Positions 56,713-64,000 of a DNA stretch of 64,000 bases are shown here, piece after piece; positions within the stretch are counted from its first letter, which is position 1, and the number at the start of each line of letters is the position of its first letter. Both the position numbers and the translations under genes were made by a program. The notes below the pieces were generated by a model. The model made no database searches and was not told where the DNA came from. It was given only the letters and a program-made list of their open reading frames with translations. The DNA is from Ascaphus truei (taxonomy: Eukaryota; Chordata; Amphibia; Anura; Ascaphidae). The stretch covers positions 62,001 to 126,000 of the forward strand of contig WSYH01001199.1 in NCBI GenBank assembly GCA_036426205.1, in the 5' to 3' direction.

Positions 56713-57273
56713 ATGGCTGCTGTTGTGTCTAATACCCCAAGATTTGTATACAAAAAAGCCAAAACTATCGGCTATCATTTATCACCAAGTTTATTTGTTT
56801 CAGAATCAAAAGACATCAAACTTTCCAAAGGGTTCTACAAGTGTGGGAATTGTACATATTGCAAATATGCCATTCCTCTGTCAGAAGTAATTAGTAAACA
56901 CACAGGTCAAAAATATAAAATCAATCATTTTATGACGTGTAAAACTAATTACGTAGTGTATAGATTGAACTGTGCTTGCGGCAGCATATACATTGGAAGG
57001 ACGATTCGTCCATTAAAAATTAGAATTTCAGAACATTTACGTTCTATCAAAAAGAATGATTTAAACCTACCTGTATTAAAACATTTTCATGACTGCCCAC
57101 TTGGCTCAATTGATACATTTACATTTAACGCTCTGGAACATATCCCCAAACATACCAGGGGTGGAAATAGAGAAGGCAATCTCAACCAAAGAGAAATGTT
57201 TTGGATTTATACCCTCGGGTCATTATCACCCGGGGGTATAAATACAGATTGGGAGCTTAAACACTTCCTATGA
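56713..57273 (+). CDS. Penelope-like GIY-YIG endonuclease ORF, uninterrupted
   Basis: 186 codons. Cys44, Cys47, Cys50 and Cys76 form the Cys-rich finger; the GIY-YIG core is VVY (81-83) and YIGR (93-96); then RPLKIRISEH with His108, Glu161 in NQREMFWIYTL and Asn177. No stop or frameshift despite loss of the reverse transcriptase, so it is either young or shielded by chance. About 35% like the 17425-18036 copy by eye, so it belongs to a different PLE subfamily. The Met at 56713 is merely the first in frame. Confidence 0.85.
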   Translation: MAAVVSNTPRFVYKKAKTIGYHLSPSLFVSESKDIKLSKGFYKCGNCTYCKYAIPLSEVISKHTGQKYKINHFMTCKTNYVVYRLNCACGSIYIGRTIRPLKIRISEHLRSIKKNDLNLPVLKHFHDCPLGSIDTFTFNALEHIPKHTRGGNREGNLNQREMFWIYTLGSLSPGGINTDWELKHFL

Positions 57274-57892
57274 TAATAATTGAGTATATTGTATATCATA
57301 ACCACGAATGTTTAAATATCACAGAGTTATGTCTTTTTCAATATAGTGACATTACATTCATTGCAAACGTAAAATCTCTCTATATAAATGATTCTCATAT
57401 GTCCTGTTGTCCTATATACATGTCTCTTTAATTAATGATATACTGTGCATATTACATGCAGAATATGAATTGGTGTCTGTACACTTGTTCTTTATGTTTT
57501 GACTCAAAATGCATAGTTTCTATTACGTTTGAGTACAAACATATCTATCTATGCCATTGCTTTTTCTACATGTCCTCTGATATACTGTTCTAACATCAAT
57601 CTTTGTTTTTAATATACCTTGCGTTTTTATGCATTATTTGCTGTTAGCAAGGTACTTGTGCTGCGTTCCCTCTGATATAATATTCTTTCCTCTGCTCCAT
57701 TACAAGAGATGACGTAATCATCACCATGACTACATAGATAGTTTACACACAAAGACTGGATCGCATACTTTGCGATACGTCACATCCGGCTTTGGGGCCA
57801 AGTTGAGTCACTTCCGGTTTCCGGTTATGGCGGCTGAATGCAATTTCTGGCAATCAGCATTCACAATAAGAGGAACGCAGCACACCTATCTT

Positions 57893-57940
57893 CACTCTCT
57901 GATGAAGCGCCGCACAGGCGTGAAACGCGTAAGAGGAGGA
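57893..57940 (+). ncRNA. Hammerhead-like motif after the PLE endonuclease
   Basis: CUGAUGA (57899-57905), stem II GCGCC/GGCGU with loop GCACA, GAAA (57922-57925), ACGCGU, triplet GUA (57929-57931), stem I CUCU/AGAG. It has the same extra A between core and stem II as the other PLE copies here. Sense to the element. Confidence 0.6.
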
Positions 57941-58499
57941 GATCTTTTGCACCCATCTCTGTCTGCACCATGATGTGTTAATAAAGTATCCTTTTAATCA
58001 CACCGCTGCTGTCCTGTGGAGTCCTGTTCTGCTGTGATCTGCACTTCCGCATCTTGTGGCTACCTGACTGTATACTCATCTACGCAGAAGCACACATCCA
58101 AGAAGACAAACGGGCATGGTTCACGTGAGTCACTGTACTTCAATATTGTACTGGGAGGTATACTATAGGTGCTCATAGGCGTATGTTAGACTGGGTCCTT
58201 ATTGGGAGTGATGTGGTGGGGCTCATCTATCTCCATTCACCACACTCACCAGGACATCATACAAATGTCTCATTTGCACGCCTACCTATATACCTGAATA
58301 CTCACTTATCACACACCCAGCCCAGTGTTCCTCTTCAATCAAGAAACTGCCATTGATAACAGGTTCATTACCTATGGTCATTAGAGCACTATTATTGAAC
58401 TATGTTCTCCTACCTTGCATCACATAAAGTAACCAACTCTGAAAGAGGAAAAATATAGCTCTCCTTCCACAGTGAATAAACCGTTCACCTCACAATTTT

Positions 58500-59880
58500 T
58501 TTTAAAGAGAAACCAACATGCCTACATTCTAGGCCTAAATTCGGTTGAACAATTAGATCTGGACAATCTCAGAGACCTGAGCGATTTAAAAAGGGAATCT
58601 TCTAGGATCCCAGGGGAAGGACCATTCTCTAAGTAGAAACCGAAATCTAAATTTGTACCACCACAAGACATGTCCTAATGTTGAAGAATTCGTTAGCTGG
58701 CCACCGATCTGAAATCACTATCCAAAAGGTGCTCTGAATGGTAATCTAACTCCAGAAGAGAGAGCATCCATGATAGAACTATCCAAAGAACAACTAATAG
58801 TTCTAAAACCCTCAAATGACAGGGGGGGACACACATAGTGGTTCTGTATACAGAAGACTATGTTAAGGAGAACCTTAGACTTATCCGTGATAAAGAAAAT
58901 GCTACACTACACTGGATTCTAACCCAACAAATTTGTATAGGAAAGAACTCATAGCTATTTTGGATGAAGGGGTAGAACTAAAAGGTGCGCTCTAAGAAAG
59001 GGAAGGAGTTTATGCTGGTAAAAACACTGTCTGTATCGACGTTTTACACACTACCAAAAAGGTAAACAAGGGGAAGGTACCCCCACCAGGACGGCCCATT
59101 GTATCGGGTATTGGCAACCTGACAGAGAAAACTAGCCAATATGTGGATGAGATCTTAAGACCTTTTCGTTAGGGCGCTCCCATCCTACTTACAAGATAGC
59201 AAGGATGTTCTTAGGAAGCTGGACGGCATCACCATCAATCCCGACACCATATTAGCATCACTAGATGTAGAAGGGCTCTACTCTAGCATCCCACATAATG
59301 TAGGTATTGATGCCATCAAATATTTCCTAAACACCAGAGGAGAATGCTATAGAGAACACAATGACATTGTAACCAGACTACTGGAATTTGTTCTAACTAA
59401 AAACTATTATCTGTGACAGAAAAATGTACCACCAGACCCAGGGTACAGCGATGGGGACAACTTGTGCCCCATCCTATGCGAACCTGTACCTGGGCTGGTG
59501 GGAAGCCAAAATAGTTTTTCTGAGGCATTAGAGTACCATACCATCATCACACTTTGGGGTAGATACATCGATGATGTGCTGCTAATATGGGATGGGGACA
59601 GTAGATCTTTACAAGAATTCGTTGGCATCTTGAATGTCAATGATAGGGAGTGACTGGGACTTAGAGCTGCTCAGGAGGGAGTCAAGATGGGGTTTCAACT
59701 TGGAAACCCTCACCCCCAAATGGGTTGAATGAGGGTTTTGTCTATTCCGCTTTTATCTGACCAATTACCAACTATCAAAGCCATCAGTCAATAGGAACAA
59801 ACATTGCATTGAAATTAACCAGGCATTACTGTCTACTAATGGTGCTTAGGCATGAACAATGCTGTATACTCACCCAGGTG
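58500..59880 (+). pseudogene. Penelope-like reverse transcriptase remnant
   Basis: Plus-strand fragments in shifting frames: LIVLKPSNDRGGHIVVLYTEDY, GRPIVSGIGNLTEKTSQYVDE, DTILASLDVEGLYSSIPHN, then GTTCAPSYANLYLGWWEAK and catalytic YIDDVLLIWDG (YIDD at 59564-59575). These are the ordered motifs of PLE reverse transcriptases. Several stops (for example near 59172 and 59416) and frameshifts kill it. It lies 3' of an endonuclease frame, the reverse of the order within one element, so it belongs to a second insertion. Confidence 0.85.
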
Positions 59881-59939
59881 GGTTTTGTGTATGATGCCAC
59901 TTCCAGGTACCTCATACAATGTTCTTCACATATCCAATT

Positions 59940-60135
59940 CCTATTATAAACACACATAAATAGGTTTAGCCAGAATAATAGGCACATAAAACATCAATAT
60001 ATTGTATTTTTTACCCAACTATACAATTAATACTCACCTGTACAATACTGTATTTAGGATTAAATAGGTTGCGCCAGAATAATAGGCATTTCAACATCAG
60101 AACTGTATTTTTGACCCAACACTACATTTAATACT
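59940..60135. repeat. Two-copy tandem duplication, about 105 bp
   Basis: ATAGGTTTAGCCAGAATAATAGGCA at 59958 recurs, diverged, as ATAGGTTGCGCCAGAATAATAGGCA at 60065, each followed by AACATCA...TGTATTTTTACCCAAC. Confidence 0.8.
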
Positions 60136-60660
60136 TGGAGAACAAAAGGAAAAAAACTGGCGCACAGCCAAGAGTGGGTCCCAGACTAATGTATAAAAAA
60201 ATCTTCTTTATTGATCCATCTTAAAAGTGGAGGTAAACACCCTCCTACGCGTTTCGTGTAAAATACACTTTATCAAGGAGTTTTATAAAATTGCACTTGG
60301 GATTAAAGTACATATCTATTACCTACTTATAAATGTTCCTTTTTGTGGCTATGTGCTATGGAGACATACTTTGCATTGTGAAGGATTAACAGTACCTGCA
60401 TCTGATAAATACAGTGCACACTTATCTTCCACAAGATCTGATGCCATTTGGAGATAAGCATCCTCTGTTTTCCAACACCTAACACTCGGTCACGTCTCCA
60501 ATGATCATAGAGCATTAGGTATAAAAAGGCATGACAGGTTAGGTAGACGTCCCCTTCCTGTACTACCACAAGCCTCGAGAAAGCGTGCACATGTACACGA
60601 AACGGCCGTCGGCGTATTGATTTTAAATTATTCTTAGTCAGTTCCAATAGATGTTTAGAC
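60136..60660. other. PLE-like repeat with two decayed hammerhead-like words
   Basis: Minus strand 60285-60235: CTTGATAA, stem GTGTA/TACAC, GAAACGCGTAGG. Plus strand 60570-60610: CTCGAGAAAGCGTG...ACACGAAACGGCC. Both have good stem II and GAAAC but mutated CTGANGA cores. No protein. Confidence 0.5.
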
Positions 60661-60689
60661 TCTGGTCTCATTAAGAGATGCAGATATAG

Positions 60690-61345
60690 ATATATAACAA
60701 ATATATAATCACTGCGCTTCTCTGTGTAAAGAGCATGCAGCTAGTGAAAGAATTGGCCTTACAAATGTGCAAAACAGAAAGTGAATCCCTGCGCTTCTCC
60801 CTTTGGGATAGCAATCCATGCTCTTTACATGGAGAAGCGCAATGATTATATATTTGTTTTACATTATTTGTTGGCCCGATTTTAATCCTTAGCAGCACGC
60901 TCCTAGAGGCCAACACTACTATGGTGTAATTTAATATATTTAGCCAATCACCTGCAACCGCTTATTGAGTAGTTTGTGGCAGGCCAGCCCCTCCTCTTCT
61001 AGGTATATAATCCCAAAGCAAGGTCCCATTATTTCACTTCACTTGCAGACATGCGAGTTTCTGTTCTGGTATATACCAGTTTTTAACTGCACTAGGTTAT
61101 ATAAGCATATGCTTTGATATTTTAACCCCTTCTGGGCTTATTTCACATAACACTAGTATGCATTTAGCGTAGGGACCTGCTATAGAGACTACCTTGACGT
61201 GGTTAGCAGGCTTGGCATTATTTGATCAAAGGATGTATACCAAAAGTGTCCTTTTTTCTTATAGGTATTTACACCACACATACCCCATTGATTGCTATCC
61301 CAAAGGTAGAAGCGCAGGGATTCACTTTCTGAGATATAGATAGAT
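60690..61345. repeat. Unclassified repeat with inverted ends
   Basis: ATAATCACTGCGCTTCTCTGTGTAAAGAGCATG (first copy at about 60704) is inverted at 60829-60862. AGCGCAGGGATTCACTTTCTG near 61310 matches the inverse of 60775-60800. No gene. Confidence 0.55.
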
Positions 61346-61621
61346 CTTCTTTGGTTAACTATCTGTGATCATTCTGTAAGATCTGAGGGCAGTATTTGTG
61401 CGTTAGAGCGGACAGCCTCACAGCAGACAGCAAACCTCCTCTCCTCTCAATACCTATAGCTGCACACACTGTAGCAAGCAACGGCTGGCAGCTCAAACAG
61501 CGCAAAACTAATATTCTCTTCCAACATTGTAGCTAGAAACTTTGTAGCCAGTTAACACTCTGCTGATATAAGTCTATACTTTGCAACCAGTTACTATAAG
61601 AAGGTGATTATACCAAGGATT
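61346..61621. repeat. Direct repeat, left copy
   Basis: About 275 bp starting CTTCTTTGGTTAACTATCTG, repeated with about 95% identity at 63496-63761. The two bracket a 1.87-kb block. The termini are not TG/CA, so LTR status is doubtful; a segmental duplication is the simpler reading. Confidence 0.88.
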
Positions 61622-61816
61622 GTATAGACCCTTGTCTCATTAGGAGATGTAGATAGATGGATCTGGGTCCCCTTACCTTTCCATAGGCAGCGAAGGCTGG
61701 GGAGAGTGCGGGGGGATGCACAGTAGCAAGCGGTGGCCATTAGGAGTATAGCACAACAGGGAAACTACAAGTCCCAGCAGCCTCGGGGGCTGCAGACCAC
61801 ATGTTGCCAGGCAACC

Positions 61817-61941
61817 AGGGGAACTGTCAGTTCCCCTAACTGTCAGTTCCCCTGACAGTTAGGGGAACTGACAGTTAGGGGAACTGACAGTTAGGGGAAC
61901 TGACAGTTAGGGGAACTGACAGTTAGGGGAACTGACAGTTG
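61817..61941. repeat. 16-bp tandem array GGGGAACTGACAGTTA
   Basis: About seven to eight units. The first two read in the opposite orientation (GAACTGTCAGTTCCCC), so the array can fold into a long hairpin. Each unit also contains the near-palindrome AACTGACAGTT. Confidence 0.95.
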
Positions 61942-62539
61942 GAGCCAGGACAGAGAAGGGGTAGGTAGGATCTGGGTATCAGTGGCACCCAGATTAGGCC
62001 AGATTACCCCCATTAGGTCCAAGATAGGACCTACTCCCCTAATCAGATTGTGGCAACTACAGGGAAACCCATAGCTAGGGATATTTCTCCAGTAGCTGCA
62101 TATAGTTCGAATATAGTGCCAGTGAAGACGCCGCGGGTGATTTACAGCTTTTGGTCTGGGACTGAACCACCCCCGTACTATCAGACTATCTTCATGGTGA
62201 GACCCTCCTACCGGAGTTCACCCCACGCAGAGGCGGACAACGACGTTGCAGGATCACCAGGATCCCTGTCGCTAGTAGGCCACACAAGGTACTGGAGTAC
62301 CTGGCAGGTACCTCAACTAAAGTGCACCAACTGTTCACGGGTAGTGCTACCATACACACTTTTGGGTGGGCCTTGACATTTGGGTAAAAGGACATCAGAG
62401 TATTGGTGCCAAGCACCCATTGTACGGTGGGGAAACAAAGGTTGTGTATTGGGGTTGGGAGTGCTGTATACTGTGGAGTATAGGATTAAGATATACACGT
62501 GTTCAGTAAAACCCATTATTACATATATGTGGTGTGATT
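61942..62539. other. Sequence inside the repeat-bounded block, no gene recognised
   Basis: Contains a 108-codon plus-strand open frame (62050-62376) with no family match and no conserved motif that I can name. Confidence 0.45.
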
Positions 62540-62547
62540 ATTACTAG

Positions 62548-62872
62548 CAGGGCCGCCAACAGGGGGGACAAAGAGTACTGGCGTCCCGGCCGGACACCGG
62601 TTAATTAAAAAACAAACAAAAACAAAACCCTGCACCCAGCACCCAGCACCAGGTCTCCTTGTTGGCAGCGCCGGAAGTAGGTTGGGTTAAGCTTCCGGCG
62701 CGCCGACGTGAGGGGGAGGCCACGCGCGGGCGGGAGCAGCATCGGGAGACTGGCGTCTGCAGCGGGGCCGGTGGCAGCTGCTGTGACCAGCCGCCGGGTC
62801 CCCGCATGGATTGGGGTATTTTTATATGCATTGGAGATAAATAGGTGTGTGTGTTGTGTTGTGGTGTGTTGT

Positions 62873-62911
<39 letters not shown>

Positions 62912-63290
62912 TGGGTAGGTGGGGTTTTTGTATGCATTTGGGGAGATTTTTTTTTTTTTAAGTATTTGGGGGTGGGAAGTTTTATGCATTGGGGGTGGGA
63001 AGTTTTTGGTATATATCTTGTGGGGGGAATTGTGTGGAGCGGGGGACGGAATGAGTGAGCGTGGGGTATTTGATGGAGGGAGAGGAGAGAGAGGGTGAGT
63101 GAAGAAAAGAGGGAGTAAGAGTGAGACGCAGGGGAGAGAAATACATGCGAGGCGGGAGAGTGAGAGAGGGTGAGACAGAAGGGAGAGAAATACATGGGAA
63201 GATGGGGGGCTCGTGAGGTGTGAAATGGGGGGGGGGGGGGCCTGCTTAAAATGTTTGTCCCGGGCCCCACGATTTCTGTTGGCGGCCCTG
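62548..63290. mobile_element. hAT non-autonomous element with perfect 8-bp duplication
   Basis: Perfect 15-bp inverted ends CAGGGCCGCCAACAG and flanking ATTACTAG on both sides (62540-62547, 63291-63298), the hAT signature. The 743-bp interior has a (GT)n tract (62869-62909) and GA-rich sequence. The 221-codon minus-strand frame is compositional; no transposase. The intact duplication suggests a recent insertion. Confidence 0.93.
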
Positions 63291-63495
63291 ATTACTAGTA
63301 TTGGTTCCTGTGCGGGGGATCATCCCACTGCGCTGGGATTCCTCACAGGTGGAGGCGCTGCACCAAAGCAGAGTGACACCCCAGGCTTGCGGAGGCTCGG
63401 ACTACTGGCAGCCAGACAGGTAACGGCAGTACCGATAGTCCCTTTAGTCAGGTGGAAAGAGGGCTAAATACATATATATTTAAGGGTAGACTTTA

Positions 63496-63761
63496 CTTCT
63501 TTGGTTAACTATCTGTGATCAATCTAAGGGCAGTATTTGTGCGTTAGAGCGGACAGCCTCACAGCAGACAGCAAACCTCCTCTCCTCTCAATACCTAAAG
63601 CTGCACACACTGTAGCAAGCAACGGCTGGCAGCTCAAACAGCACAAAACTAGTATTCTCTTCCAACATTGTAGCTACAAATTTTGTAGCCAGTTAAACAC
63701 TCTGCTGATATAAGTGTATACCTTGCAACCAGCTGCTAAAAAGTCATAATACCAAGGATTG
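63496..63761. repeat. Direct repeat, right copy
   Basis: Matches 61346-61621 apart from a short deletion after GTGATCA and scattered substitutions. Confidence 0.88.
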
Positions 63762-64000
63762 AAAATATATGCTCTGTATTGAAGTGCAGCTGGCAATTTA
63801 TCTATTTGCTGAATATGTTAACAACTATATCCTAACTATTAAGGAAGGACATGTGGGAATAGACCAAGAATTACATTAGGAGGTGTTCTGGACGCAAACT
63901 CTCAGACAGTAATGATCTACAATACTGGCCATGCTTATCAAGTCTAACATCCAGCTATTCCAGCTAACATTTACACTTTTGTACACAGTTTATACTTATG
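63762..64000. other. Window edge, nothing recognised
   Basis: AT-rich, no exon signal. The fukutin first coding exon presumably lies beyond this end. Confidence 0.4.

Larger units (their letters stand above)
56640..58140 (+). mobile_element. 5'-truncated Penelope-like element with intact endonuclease
   Basis: Contains the endonuclease frame at 56713-57273, an AT-rich 3' UTR, then a GC-rich terminal-repeat-like part with ACTTCCGGT, ATGACGTAATCAT and a hammerhead-like motif at 57893-57940. The reverse-transcriptase half is missing. Confidence 0.75.

Noticed and set aside
62605..63270. 221-codon minus-strand frame, Pro/His/Thr/Ser-rich
   Set aside because: Lies wholly inside a non-autonomous hAT element and is a translation of GA- and GT-rich tracts.

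Overview
This is a piece of a large vertebrate genome, most likely an anuran amphibian. The only host gene I can establish is fukutin (fktn), on the minus strand. Eight consecutive coding exons lie between 53370 (5'-most seen) and 21564 (stop codon). They join in phase into 426 codons plus a stop, with consensus splice sites, and include the D-x-D metal site. Adding the 35 residues expected from the first coding exon (not found here) gives 461 residues, the length of human fukutin as I remember it. The amphibian assignment is an inference from fukutin divergence, ~32 kb of intron-bloated gene, and the mix of Penelope-like, DIRS, Tc1, L2-like and hAT repeats; a fish cannot be strictly excluded.

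Layout. 1-21563 lies 3' of fktn: a TG/CA-rich element with an assembly gap (2246-3322), an L2-type LINE tail, a decayed Tc1 transposon (7104-8686), a hammerhead-like palindrome, a Tigger-like element filled with minisatellite (9607-10986), a hammerhead-bearing repeat (11030-11290), and a 3.6-kb inverted pair of Penelope-like elements (PLEs) bounded by a 15-bp target duplication (16476-20085). 21564-53370 is fktn. Its introns hold a hAT-like MITE that landed exactly on a splice acceptor (22748-23206), a Harbinger-like MITE, an L2-type LINE, a head-to-head PLE terminal-repeat pair (29399-30408), a long-TIR element (33826-35346), a pol-less LTR retrotransposon (39133-44293), a wrecked DIRS element (about 44750-48830) and a probable solo LTR (51009-52740). 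53371-64000 is the first intron seen and/or 5' flank. It holds hAT MITEs, an intact PLE GIY-YIG endonuclease ORF (56713-57273), a separate decayed PLE reverse transcriptase (58500-59880), and a direct-repeat-bounded block with a 16-bp tandem array.

The recurring theme is a hammerhead-ribozyme-like motif (CTGAnGA, stem II, GAAAC, palindromic GCGT) at many separate places, usually beside PLE sequence and near CRE/ETS-like promoter motifs. The most host-relevant novelty is the transposon whose terminal bases now help form a fukutin 3' splice site.
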